Position numbers and translations under genes: made by a program. A DNA stretch of 64,000 nucleotides from Actinacidiphila sp965342175 (GTDB lineage Bacteria > Actinomycetota > Actinomycetes > Streptomycetales > Streptomycetaceae): NCBI RefSeq assembly GCF_965342175.1, contig NZ_CBDRBL010000017.1, positions 34,981 to 98,980 of the forward strand, read 5' to 3'. The notes beneath the pieces were generated by a model that saw only the letters and a list, made by a program, of their open reading frames with translations, was not told the origin of the DNA and did no database searches. Below, piece by piece: positions 17,519-27,200 of the stretch (position 1 is the first letter of the stretch; each line of letters starts with the position of its first letter).

Positions 17519-17682
17519 GTCAGTCGAGAAGTCCTTCGGTCCTCGTGTGACCCTGTGGCGAACCGGGCAGGACGTCGAGCATGCTCATAGGAGCTCCAAC
17601 TGATCGACGTAGGGCGATGGCGGGCGGTTCCGCGACGGGTGAAGGATGGCTGACGTCCGTCACCCTTCCTATATGATCCGAG
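17519..17682 (+). repeat. Segmental duplication, copy B left block
   Basis: This is the counterpart of 8860-9020, ending in the same CCTATAYGATCC stretch. After it, about 630 bp present in copy A (most of gntR) is missing. Confidence 0.8.
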
Positions 17683-17689
17683 TGGTCCT

Positions 17690-17878
17690 CGCCGTGCACT
17701 TCTCCACGACACCCAGGTCACTCACGTGGCCATGGCCGAGCACGAAGTCGTCGTGGCCGCGATCGCCGCCCGTGACCCCGACGCCGCCGCCTACGCCATG
17801 CGTCGGCACATCCTGCTGTCCGGCGAGCGGTTCCGACGTTGTTCGGCGAGGCCAAGGGTTCGGCCGGAACGGTCCAAA
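17690..17878 (+). pseudogene. gntR remnant in copy B (internal deletion plus frameshift)
   Basis: Only the last ~60 codons of the regulator remain (MAEHEVVVAAIAARD, MRRHILLSGERFRR). A one-base loss near 17839 then shifts the frame out of the copy A ending. The promoter-like block is joined almost directly to this 3' fragment, so no functional regulator can be made. Confidence 0.85.
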
Positions 17879-18566
17879 GGCTTGACGGGCGGGCCGGGCC
17901 GGGGAATGCTGACTCCGTCGGATCAGATCGGATCCGATCCGCCTCACCCGCCTCAGATGCGAGGAGAAGCAGGTGCCCAGAGCGCTGCTCCTGACCGGCG
18001 ACGCCGCCGAGGAGCTCGACACCATGTATCCCTACTATCGCGTGCAGGAGGGCGGCTGGGACGTTGACGTCTCGTCACGGACGATGCGCGACGTTCAGCT
18101 GGTCATCCACGAGTTCGACCCCAACTCCGACGCCTATGTGGAGAAGAACGGCCGGAAGCTGCCGGTCGACGTGCCCTGGGCCGAGGTCGACGTCGAGCGC
18201 TATGACGCCCTGATCATCCCTGGGGGACGTGCCCCCGAGTGGATCCGGGTCGACGCCGACGTCAGGCGCATCACCGAGCACTTCTTCGCGCGCAACCTCC
18301 CGATCGCGCTGGTGTGCCACGGCGCGCAGGTGCCGGCGGTGTACGGGCTGCTGAAGGGCCGGAAGACGGCGTGCTTCCCCCCCATCACCGGTGACATGGA
18401 GAACGCGGGCGCGACGGTCATCGACGCTCCCGACGTCGTGGACGGCAACCTCGTCTCCTGCCGCGGATGGCCCGACATGCCGCAATTCGGCAGGGCGATG
18501 ATGGAGGTCTTCTCTAAGTCCATCACCTCCGCATCGGCATGAGCACGCCTGGCCAGTCCCGGTGAC
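17700..18566 (+). repeat. Segmental duplication, copy B right block
   Basis: This is the counterpart of 9655-10516, covering the gntR 3' end, spacer and DJ-1 gene. The DJ-1 portion is nearly identical, while the spacer carries a few changes. Confidence 0.85.
17973..18542 (+). CDS. DJ-1/PfpI family protein, copy B
   Basis: This is a 189-residue DJ-1/PfpI protein starting at GTG behind GAGGAGA. It is identical to the copy at 9925-10494 except Asn51 for His51. The nucleophile elbow LVCHGAQ (Cys115) is intact. Here the gene is followed after 19 nt by an alpha/beta hydrolase, which probably represents the older gene order. Copy A lacks the hydrolase. The near-identity argues for a recent duplication or ongoing gene conversion. 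Confidence 0.92.
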   Translation: MPRALLLTGDAAEELDTMYPYYRVQEGGWDVDVSSRTMRDVQLVIHEFDPNSDAYVEKNGRKLPVDVPWAEVDVERYDALIIPGGRAPEWIRVDADVRRITEHFFARNLPIALVCHGAQVPAVYGLLKGRKTACFPPITGDMENAGATVIDAPDVVDGNLVSCRGWPDMPQFGRAMMEVFSKSITSASA

Positions 18567-19383
18567 GGCACTTCGGACCATCACAGTCGACGGCTCCCCC
18601 GTCCACGTCATGGAGAGCGGCACCGGACCCGCGGTGCTGATGCTGCACGGCTCCGGACCCGGTACGACCGGATCCGGAGCCTGGGCGACGACGGCACAGG
18701 CGCTGGGCACGTCCTGGCACCTGGTGGCTCCTGACCAGGCGGGGTTCGGCCGTACACCAGTCCCGGCGGGCTCCAGGGGTGGGCTCCGGCTGTGGACGGA
18801 GCAGGCCGCGGGCCTGATGGATGCTCTCGGTGTCGAGAACTACGCCGTGGTGGGCCACTCCATGGGCGGTGCAGTGGCGCTGGCGTTGGCGGCGGCGCGT
18901 CCCCGGCAGGTCACCCGTGTCGTGGCGGTCTCGACGATGGGCGCCCCCGGGGCGCCGCTCTCCGCCGATCTCGACGCGGTCTGGGCCGCCCCCGCCGGCC
19001 CGCTCGGGGCACGAGACATGCTGAGTCGCCTCGTCTTCGACCAATCGCTCGTGACCGAGTCGGCCGTCGCTGCCCGTGCAACTGCGATGCGAGCGGGGGC
19101 GGCCGCATTCGCGTCGTTGTTCCCTCCGCCCAGGGAACGTTGGGCCGACGAGCTCACCCTCTCGGCGCAAACACTGGCAGGGGTGCGCGCGCCCGTGCTG
19201 CTCGTCCACGGCGCCGAGGACCGAGTCACCCCGCTCGGGGCGGCAGCCCTGCCCCTGCTCGAACACCTGGCCGATGTCCGTCTGCACGTGTTCGGCCGAT
19301 GCGGGCACGTGCCGGCGCTCGAGCACCCGCACGACTTCAGGCGGCTCCTGTCGTGCTTCCTCGGCCGGGAACGAGGTGACTGA
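18562..19383 (+). CDS. Alpha/beta hydrolase (meta-cleavage-product hydrolase-like)
   Basis: This 273-residue hydrolase has oxyanion motif LHGSGPG, nucleophile elbow GHSMGG (Ser100), acid VHGAEDRVTP and a late CGHVP histidine. The HGSGPGTTG block and size resemble C-C bond hydrolases of aromatic degradation (2-hydroxymuconic-semialdehyde hydrolase type), but the substrate is not certain. The GTG start lies 19 nt after the DJ-1 stop without a clear RBS and coincides with the end of the duplicated segment. It is probably co-transcribed with DJ-1 copy B. Confidence 0.87.
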   Translation: MTALRTITVDGSPVHVMESGTGPAVLMLHGSGPGTTGSGAWATTAQALGTSWHLVAPDQAGFGRTPVPAGSRGGLRLWTEQAAGLMDALGVENYAVVGHSMGGAVALALAAARPRQVTRVVAVSTMGAPGAPLSADLDAVWAAPAGPLGARDMLSRLVFDQSLVTESAVAARATAMRAGAAAFASLFPPPRERWADELTLSAQTLAGVRAPVLLVHGAEDRVTPLGAAALPLLEHLADVRLHVFGRCGHVPALEHPHDFRRLLSCFLGRERGD

Positions 19384-19603
19384 TCGCCGCGACAGGTCCG
19401 CAGCCAGCAGCTGGGGATCCTCATGGGCATGGCGCATCACAGGGCCGATCCTGCTCTGCTGGTGCGCAACGAGGCCACCTGCGGCCCATGTGTCCCCCAG
19501 GCCCGTCAGGATCTCCCGAACCGCCGCGCCGTCTCCGTGCACGTCGTCCTCCCGCGATTCCGATCCTGGGCAGCGAACCAGAGGAGGCCTCCCGCTGTTC
19601 CCG

Positions 19604-19609
19604 TAGGGT
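19604..19609 (+). promoter_or_regulatory. -10 box for leaderless yigZ-like transcript
   Basis: TAGGGT lies 6 nt before the GTG start at 19616, which would place transcription start at the initiation codon. No ribosome-binding site is present, which fits leaderless translation. Confidence 0.5.
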
Positions 19610-19615
19610 GGCGGG

Positions 19616-20245
19616 GTGCTGGAGCGCTACCTGACGATCGGACGTGAGCACGTCCACGAGAGCGAGATCAAACGCTCGCGGTTCCTGTGCGCGCTGGCGC
19701 CGGTGTCCGGTGAGGAGGAAGCGCAGGAATTCATCGCCCGCGTCCGCAGGGAGCACGCCGGGGCGACGCACAACTGCTACGCGTTTGTGATCGGCGCCGA
19801 GGGCAGGATCCACAAGGCGAGCGACGACGGCGAGCCGGGCGGCACCGCCGGCACGCCCATGCTGCAGGTGCTGCTGCGCCGCGAGGTCCGGGACGTCGTC
19901 GCGGTCGTCACGCGGTATTACGGCGGCATCCAACTCGGCGCGGGCGGCCTGGCGCGCGCCTACGGGGGCGCCGTCTCGGCGGCCCTGGACGAGCTCGGCA
20001 CAGTGGAGCGGCGCAAGCTCGCGCTGGTCACCGTCGTCGCCGGCCACCAGCGGGCCGGGCGACTCGAGAACGACCTGCGCGCGGCGGGCCGCGCCGTGCG
20101 CGGCGTCTCCTATGATGCGGCGGAGGTACGCATCGACCTGGGCGTGCCGGAGGAGGAACTGGCCGCATTCCGGACCTGGCTCGCCGACGCCTCCGCGGGG
20201 ACCGCGGGCGTCGAGGTGTCGGGCAGCGCCTATGTGGAGGTCTGA
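19616..20245 (+). CDS. YigZ/IMPACT family protein (UPF0029)
   Basis: The 209-residue protein has the IMPACT N-domain signature: IKRSRFLCALAPV, HNCYAFVIG, SDDGEPGGTAGTPML, VVTRYYGGIQLGAGGLARAY. The DUF1949-type C-domain follows. IMPACT relatives in eukaryotes act on the Gcn2 pathway; bacterial YigZ proteins are of unknown function and probably bind nucleic acid or ribosomes. A GTG start is used with no RBS but a -10 box just upstream. It stands alone, convergent with the damaged transporter gene. Confidence 0.92.
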   Translation: MLERYLTIGREHVHESEIKRSRFLCALAPVSGEEEAQEFIARVRREHAGATHNCYAFVIGAEGRIHKASDDGEPGGTAGTPMLQVLLRREVRDVVAVVTRYYGGIQLGAGGLARAYGGAVSAALDELGTVERRKLALVTVVAGHQRAGRLENDLRAAGRAVRGVSYDAAEVRIDLGVPEEELAAFRTWLADASAGTAGVEVSGSAYVEV

Positions 20246-21275
20246 GGAGGTTCCCCGCCGGGTGCGGCGCCGGGACGGGCAGGCCGCCGGCGGCGAACTC
20301 ACGGACGCAACGGTCGGAGCGGCCATTCCCGCCGTCGGCGGTGTGCCGCGCAAGGACCCGCGGGCGGCACCGGCCGCCGTCAGCGGCCAGACGGCGACCG
20401 CGGCCCATAGCAGCGCGTGCCCCAGGTCCGCGAGGACGGGGAGGGCGGCGGCGTCCGCCACGACCAGGCTCGCCGCCGCCGTCATCCCCAGCGGGAACAC
20501 CGTGGCCCAGCGCCGGACGTCGTAGTGGGTGCGCGGCCACCGCGCCTCGGCGGCGTACATCAGCGCCACGAACCACAGCAGGCAGGCCGCGAGCAGGACC
20601 AGCGCCACAGTGCGCAGGGTGCAGGCCGGGCGCCCAGCGCAGAAGGCCGTGCGGATCGGCGGCAGCCGTCAGCTTGGCCGCGGCGAGCGCGCTGATCGAC
20701 AGAGCTCCGCCCGCGATCCGGTGGTCGCCGGCGCCCACCCGGACCTCCCGCAGGTCGAAGCGGGCGAGCGCCATGGCGTACAGGGCCAGGCCGACCAGGA
20801 AGAGCAGCAGGCCCGTCCCGCACAGCCACGGCAGGTGCAGCGGCCCCGCGAGGGTCGCCGCGCCGACGGCCAAGCCCTCCGTGGCCACGCACACCAGGAA
20901 GACGGCGCCCGGCAGCCGGGATCCCCAGCGCCGGACCACCGTCACGAGAAGCAGCGGCCACAGCACCGCCGACAGCGCCAGGGCGGCCGCCGCGGCCTCC
21001 TGCCACCCCCGCAGCGACAAAAACGTGCCGAGCACGCAGGTCGCCGCCACGGCCGTCAGCCCGGCGGGTGTCGCGGCCTCCCGCCACCAGCGCTCCGCGC
21101 TCCGGGCCAGGCGTGCGGCGAATGCGCCCGCGCACCCGGCCCACACCGCCGAGGCCAGCGCGAGCGCCGTCAGCGCGGCGCCCTCGTACCCGGCCAGCCG
21201 CAGACCGGCGGAGAAAATGCCGGCCGCCATGACGGCCGCCCCGGCCGCCGGTGTCAGTGCGCCCACCGTACACAC
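20246..21275 (-). pseudogene. Frameshifted TDT (tellurite-resistance/dicarboxylate) family transporter
   Basis: From the GTG at 21275 the frame encodes many hydrophobic helices (AGLTAVAATCVLGTFLS, AALALSAVLWPLLLVTVV, LHLPWLCGTGLLLFLVG) up to ALSISALAAAKLTAAADPHG. The family sequence then continues in another frame (LRTVALVLLAACLLWFVALM, YDVRRWATVFPLGMTAAASL). The shift lies near 20618-20621 and equals one lost base. The second frame has no stop before it runs into the convergent yigZ-like gene, so the 3' end is also damaged or unusual; the end given is approximate. A sequencing error could explain the single shift. The intact family exports or imports organic acids or tellurite. Confidence 0.65.
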
Positions 21276-21333
21276 GGGGGATCTCGGGCGGCGCCGGCCA
21301 CCCTACACGCCGGGGTTCGCCCGTCCGGAGAGG

Positions 21334-22935
21334 TCAGTCTCCTGTTTGGACCTCTTGGACCTCGCCCTCGAGGGTGGCGTAGATCTCGCAGGCGCGGTCG
21401 TTGTCGCTTCGGGCGTAGCTCATCTCCGGTCCCTGCACGACCACATAGCTGTGCGTCGGGTGCTCTATGGTGCATTCCCTGTCCAAACGGCTCATCAGGG
21501 CCGGAAGCGCATCCCAGTCGACTTTCGAGAGGTCGACGGTCGTGGGGTCGTTGAGGTAACCCTCCTCGGCCGACTTCTGGAGCTTGCCGCCGCGGTACAG
21601 GTAGGTGTCGAAGTGGGCCTCGTCCGTCTTCTTCGGTACCTGCAACTCCGCGTGGTCCTCGTAGAGGAGCAGCGCCAGCACCTCGGTGCCGCCAGTGCCC
21701 GACTTCGCGGCGTCCGTCATGAAGCGTCCCCCTGCCGCAGAGAGCAGCTTCACCGGCACAGCCGCCGTCGGGGAGCCGACGGAGCCCTTGCGCGCGCTGG
21801 GGCTTTTGCCCGCGGTGCTGCCCATGCCCGCGGCGTCGGCGTCCCCGTCGCCATGGAGCTGCGGGAGAAGGGTCAACAGCAAGGCGCCCACGACGCCCAC
21901 CGCCGCCACCGCGCCGACCGCCGCCCCGGCCTGGCGGGCACGACGTCCGCGACGGGCCGCGGAGGGCGGTTCGGACGGCTGGGGCGTGGTCGGCAGGTAC
22001 GTCGTGGGGGCGGTTCCGAAGCCGGGGGGTGTCTCGCCGCCAGGCGCGGGCAAGGACACGGGCGGCGGTGCCGCGGGCAGGGACGCGGGCGGTGCGCCCC
22101 GTTCCACGTCGGCGAGCATCCGGTCGAGCGTGTCCGCGTCGGGGCGTGCGGCGGCGTCGCGTACGAGCAAGGCGGTGAGGACGGGGCTGAGCGGTCCCGA
22201 GCGCACCGGGGGCGGTACGGGTTCCTCGAGGACGGCGACGAGGGTGGCGATGGTGGTCTCGCGGCGCAGCGGGTGGACACCTTCTGTCGCGACGTACAGC
22301 ACCATGCCGAGAGACCACAGGTCGGAGGCGGGGTTGCCCTCCTGGCCGCGGATGCGTTCGGGGGCGATGTACTCCGGGGAGCCGATGAGGCCGCCCGTGG
22401 CCGTCAGGCGGGTCGCGTCGCGGAGGGAGGCGATGCCGAAGTCGGTGAGGACGGGTGTCGTGTCAGGCCGCAGCGCGATGTTCGCGGGTTTGACGTCGCG
22501 GTGGTGGACGCCGACGGCGTGCGCGGCGCGCAGCCCGGCCAGCAGGCCGCGGCCGATGCCGGCGGCCTCCACCGGGGTGAGCGTTCCCCGGGTCAGCCGG
22601 TCCTGCAGGGAGCCGCCGGTCACCAGCTCCATCACGAGCCAGGGGTGCGGAAGATCCCCCCTGTCTACGATGTGATGAATTGTGACGACGTTGGGGTGGT
22701 GCACACGGGCCAGGGCGCGGGCCTCGCGCAGTACGCGCTGCCGGGCCTTCGCCGCGGTCTCGGGGTCGGCGTCGGCCGTCTCCGGGTCGGGCGGTCGTAC
22801 TTCCTTCAAAGCGACCTCCCGGTGCAGGGCTGTGTCGCGGGCCCGCCACACCAGCCCCATGCCGCCGCCGCCCAGGCGCTCCAGCAGTTCGAAGCGGCCG
22901 TCGATCACTCTTCCACGGGAGTCGCTCGCCGTCAT
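21334..22935 (-). CDS. Membrane Ser/Thr protein kinase (PknB-like, no PASTA repeats)
   Basis: This 533-residue protein has a cytoplasmic kinase domain (about 13-270): Gly loop LGGGGMGLVW, VALKEV lysine, HHRDVKPANI catalytic loop, DFGIAS and APERI. A Pro-rich linker and one membrane helix (about 332-358, AVGVVGALLLTLLPQL) follow, then a ~160-residue outer domain without PASTA repeats. All catalytic residues are present, so it should phosphorylate proteins. The outer domain may sense an unknown signal. Transcription is probably leaderless from the -10 box at 22943-22948. Confidence 0.93.
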   Translation of the reverse strand: MTASDSRGRVIDGRFELLERLGGGGMGLVWRARDTALHREVALKEVRPPDPETADADPETAAKARQRVLREARALARVHHPNVVTIHHIVDRGDLPHPWLVMELVTGGSLQDRLTRGTLTPVEAAGIGRGLLAGLRAAHAVGVHHRDVKPANIALRPDTTPVLTDFGIASLRDATRLTATGGLIGSPEYIAPERIRGQEGNPASDLWSLGMVLYVATEGVHPLRRETTIATLVAVLEEPVPPPVRSGPLSPVLTALLVRDAAARPDADTLDRMLADVERGAPPASLPAAPPPVSLPAPGGETPPGFGTAPTTYLPTTPQPSEPPSAARRGRRARQAGAAVGAVAAVGVVGALLLTLLPQLHGDGDADAAGMGSTAGKSPSARKGSVGSPTAAVPVKLLSAAGGRFMTDAAKSGTGGTEVLALLLYEDHAELQVPKKTDEAHFDTYLYRGGKLQKSAEEGYLNDPTTVDLSKVDWDALPALMSRLDRECTIEHPTHSYVVVQGPEMSYARSDNDRACEIYATLEGEVQEVQTGD

Positions 22936-22942
22936 GGCGGTT

Positions 22943-22948
22943 ATCGTA
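22943..22948 (-). promoter_or_regulatory. -10 box for leaderless kinase transcript
   Basis: TACGAT (minus strand) lies 7 nt before the ATG at 22935, with no RBS between. This fits transcription starting at or next to the ATG. Confidence 0.5.
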
Positions 22949-23138
22949 CGGACGGCCGGGGACGTTGATCGACCCTTGATCGGCCCCGCCCGAATCCGGG
23001 CTCCGCCACGCGTTGTCGGTGGCGGCGGATAGCCTCCTGTCGGAGAGCACGGGACCGTGGCGTGGGGACACTGAGGCCCGTGCGGAGCACGCGGTACTGG
23101 AAGCCGGAGGAGACGGACATGCGCGGGGGAGAGCCACG

Positions 23139-24299
23139 GTGAGGCTGCTGCACACCTCCGACTGGCATCTGGGCCGGTCCTTCCACCGGGTCGGGCTGCT
23201 CGACGCCCAGGCGGCGTTCATCGACCACCTGGTGGCGACGGTCCGGGCGGAGCGCATCGACGCCGTCCTCGTCGCCGGTGACGTCTACGACCGGGCGCTG
23301 CCGTCGCTGCCCGCCGTCGAGCTCTTCGACGACGCGCTGCACCGGCTCGCCGCCCTCGGCGTGCCCACGGTGATGATCTCCGGCAACCACGACTCCGCCC
23401 GCCGGCTGGGCGTGGCCTCGGGCCTCATCGACCGCGCCGGCATCCACCTGCGGACCGACCCGGCCGGCTGCGCCACACCGGTCGTCCTCGCCGACGCGCA
23501 TGGGCCGGTCGCCCTGTACGGGCTGCCCTACCTCGAACCGGCCCTCGTCCGCGAGGAGTTCGCCCTCGAGCGCGCCGGGCACACCGAGGTGCTGAGCGCC
23601 GCGATGGCACGGGTCCGCGCCGACCTGTCCGCGCGCCCCGCGGGCACGCGCTCCGTCGTGCTGGCGCACGCCTTCGTCGCGGGCGGCGCCCCCAGCGACA
23701 GCGAGCGCGACATCACGGTCGGCGGTGTGGCGGCCGTGCCCGCAGGCGTCTTCGACGGCGTCGACTACGTGGCCCTCGGCCATCTCCACGGCAGCCAGAC
23801 GATCAACGACCGGGTGCGCTACTCCGGCTCCCCGCTCGCGTACTCCTTCTCCGAGGCCGACCACCGCAAGAGCATGTGGCTGGTCGACCTCGGCGCCGAC
23901 GGTTCCGTGGCCGCCGAGCGGATCGACTGCCCCGTGCCCCGGCCGCTCGCCCGGATCCGCGGCCGCCTCGAAAACCTGCTGGACGACCCGGCGCACGCGG
24001 CGCACGAGGACTCCTGGGTCGAGGCCACCCTCACCGACCCGCATCGCCCGCACGAGCCCATGGCCCGCCTGCGCAAGCGGTTCCCGCACGCCCTCGCCCT
24101 GGTCTTCGACCCCGAGCGCGCCGACGCCGATCCCCAGGCCACGTACGCCCAGCGCCTGCGCGGCCGCACCGACCGGCAGATCGCCGAGGACTTCGTGGTC
24201 CATGTGCGCGGCCGGGGCCCCGACATCGCGGAGCGGGCCGTCCTGCGGGACGCCTTCGACGCGGTCCGCGGCGACGCCGCACGGACGGAGAGCGACTGA
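23139..24299 (+). CDS. sbcD: Exonuclease subunit SbcD (Mre11-like)
   Basis: The 386-residue protein starts at GTG, giving VRLLHTSDWHLGRSFH, the first metal-binding phosphoesterase motif. It continues with VAGDVYDRALP, SGNHDSARRLG, VLAHAF and ALGHLHG. The GTG follows GGGGGAG and matches the conserved N-terminus of the family; a longer upstream frame lacks homology. With SbcC it forms a Mn-dependent nuclease that opens hairpins and processes double-strand ends. Its stop overlaps the sbcC start (TGATG). Confidence 0.95.
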   Translation: MRLLHTSDWHLGRSFHRVGLLDAQAAFIDHLVATVRAERIDAVLVAGDVYDRALPSLPAVELFDDALHRLAALGVPTVMISGNHDSARRLGVASGLIDRAGIHLRTDPAGCATPVVLADAHGPVALYGLPYLEPALVREEFALERAGHTEVLSAAMARVRADLSARPAGTRSVVLAHAFVAGGAPSDSERDITVGGVAAVPAGVFDGVDYVALGHLHGSQTINDRVRYSGSPLAYSFSEADHRKSMWLVDLGADGSVAAERIDCPVPRPLARIRGRLENLLDDPAHAAHEDSWVEATLTDPHRPHEPMARLRKRFPHALALVFDPERADADPQATYAQRLRGRTDRQIAEDFVVHVRGRGPDIAERAVLRDAFDAVRGDAARTESD

Positions 24300-27200
24300 T
24301 GCGCCTGCACCGCCTGACCCTGACCGCCTTCGGGCCGTTCGCCGGCCGCCACACCGTGGACTTCGACGAGCTGTCCGCCGCCGGGCTGTTCCTGCTGCAC
24401 GGCGCGACCGGCGCCGGCAAGACCTCCGTCCTCGACGCCGTGTGCTTCGCCCTCTACGGAGGCGTCCCCGGCAGCCGCCAGGGCAACCGGCTGCGCAGCG
24501 ACCACGCCGAGGAGGACACCCCCACCGAGGTCGTGCTCGACCTGACGGTGGGCGGACGGCGGCTGGAGATCACCCGGCGGCCCGAGCAGCCGCGTCCCAA
24601 GAAGCGCGGCACCGGCTACACCATGGAGAAGGCCGTCACCCTGCTGCGCGAGCACACCGCGGGGGAGTGGCGGGCGCTCAGCAAGTCCCACCAGGAGGCG
24701 GGCGAGGAGCTGAGGCAGCTCATCGGCATGAGCCGCGAGCAGTTCTGCCAGGTCGTCCTGCTGCCGCAGGGAGAATTCGCCACCTTTCTGCGGGCCACGG
24801 CCACCGAGCGCGCCGCACTGCTCGGCAGACTCTTCGACACCGGTCGCTTCAAGGCCGTGGAGGAATGGCTGCGCGCCGAGCGGCGGGCCGCCGAGCAGCG
24901 CGTCGCCGCCGGTGACGAGGAACTGCTGCGGCTCGCCGAGCGGATGAGCCAGGCCGCCGGTGACGACGCCGAGGCCCTCGCCGGACCGCTGCCGCCGGGC
25001 GCCGCCGCCGGGGACCCGGAGTCGGCCGCGCACATCCTGCACTGGGCGGCCGTCCTGGCCACCACCGCACGCGAGCGCGCCGACATCGCCGACCTCGCCG
25101 TGGCCGCCGCGGAGGGCGCGCACGAGCGGGCGCAGCGCGAGGCCGAGGCGGTACGCGAGCTCGCCGTCCTGCAGGGCCGGCACGCCGCGGCCGAGCGCCG
25201 CGCCCGCGACATGGCCGGCGAGCGCGCGGCACGAGCCCGTGAGCAGGCGCTGCTGGAGACGGCGGAGCGGGCCGCGACCGTGGTGCCCGTCCTGCAGCTG
25301 CGCGAGCGCGCGGCCGACCGGCAGGCCCGCGCGGCCGCCGACGAGCGCACCGCCCGCGCAGGCCTGCCGCCCGAGCGATACGAGGCGAGCGCCGACCAAC
25401 TGGCGGAGTACGAGGACCGGCTCCGCGAGGAGCTCGGCGGCCTCGAGGACGCCGGCCGGGCCGAGCAGCGCGCCGCCGAACTCGCCCGCGAACGTGAGCG
25501 CGTGGAGCGCGAGGCGGCCGAGGACGAGCGGCTGGCCGCCGACACGGCCGCGTGGCTCGAGGGCTGGGAGGCCGAACGGCTCGGCCGTGAACGCGCCGTG
25601 GACGCCGCCCAGACCGCCGCCACGCGCGCGGCCGAACTCTCCGCCGTCCTCGACCGGGCCGGCCGACGCCTCGACGCCGCCCGGCAACGCGACACCCACG
25701 CCGACGCGCTGCTCGCCGCGCAGGAGCGGCTGCGCACGGCCCGCGACGAGGCCGCCGACGCCCGCGAACACTGGCAGGACGTACGCGAGGCCCGTATCGA
25801 GGGCATCGCCGCGGAACTCGCCGCGCAGCTCAGTCCGGGTGAGGAGTGCCTGGTCTGCGGAGCCACCGAGCACCCGCACCCGGCCCGCCCCACCGGCCGC
25901 CAGGTAAGCCGCGCCGACGAGGAGGCGGCGCAGGAGGTCCACCAGCGGGCCGCCGCCGCCCGCGACGCCGCGCTGGAGCAGGTCGCACGCCTCACCGCGG
26001 CCCGCGACGCGGCCCTCGCCGCCGCCGGCGTCGAGCCGGTGCCGGAACTCGCCGCCGCGCACGCCGCCCTGGAGGCGGAGCACCGGGCCGCCGTGCGGGC
26101 CGCCGCGGCGGCGCCCGAAGCGCGTCAGGCGCTCGACCGGGCGCTCGCGGAGCACTCCCGCCGCACCGCCGAGCGCGGTGAGGCCGAGCAGCGGCTCGCC
26201 TCGCTCACCACCCGCCGCGAAATCCTCGACCAAGAGCACGCCGAGCTCACCGCCCGGCTGTCGCGCGCCCGCGGCCCCTACGCCACCGTCGCCGAGCGGC
26301 GCACCCGGCTCGCGGCGGACGCCCGGCTCGCGGCGAGCGCCGCCCGGGCCGCCCGCACCGCGCAGGAGTCCGCCCGCGCGCTGAAGGAGGCCGACGCCGA
26401 CCTGGCCGACGCCGCCTACAAGGCCGGGTTTTCCACGCCCGAGGCGGCGGCCGCCGCCGTGCTTCCGGAAGCGGAGTTGCGGCGGCTGCGGCAGCGGGCG
26501 GAGGAATGGCGCCGCGCGGAGGCCGCCGTCACCGCCGAACTCACGGCTCTGGAGGTGCACGAGGCCGCCGCGCAGCCCCCGGCCGACCCCGACGCGGCCC
26601 GCCGGGCCGTCGAGACCGCCACCGCCCGGCTGCGTGAGGCCGCCGCCCGCCAGAACGCCGCGCACACCACCTGCGACGCGCTCGACCGGCTGCGGACGGA
26701 GGCACTGCGCGGCACCAGGGCGCTCGCCCCGGCCCGCGAGGAGTACGCACGCCTGCGGCGCCTCGCCGACCTCGCCACCGGCGCCGGGGAGAACACGCTG
26801 CGCATGGAGCTGGAGACCTATGTGCTCGCCGCCCGGCTGGAGCAGGTCGCGGCCGCGGCCAGCGCGCGGCTGCACCGCATGTCCTCCGGCCGCTACACCC
26901 TCGTCCACACCGACGCCCGCGCCTCACGCAACGTCAAGTCGGGCCTGGGCCTGATGGTCGTGGACGCCTGGACGGGCACCGAGCGCGACACCGCCACGCT
27001 CTCCGGAGGCGAGACCTTCTTCGCCTCCCTGGCCCTCGCCCTCGGTCTCGCCGACGTCGTCACGGACGAGGCGGGCGGCGCCCGGCTCGACACCCTCTTC
27101 GTCGACGAGGGCTTCGGCAGCCTCGACGAGCAGACCCTCGACGAGGTGCTGGACGTCCTCGACGGGCTGCGCGAACGGGACCGCGCCGTCGGCATCGTCA

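Noticed and set aside
23819..26908. 1029-codon open frame on the minus strand
   Set aside because: Antisense of sbcD/sbcC; Gly/Leu/Arg-rich with no motifs, caused by high G+C.
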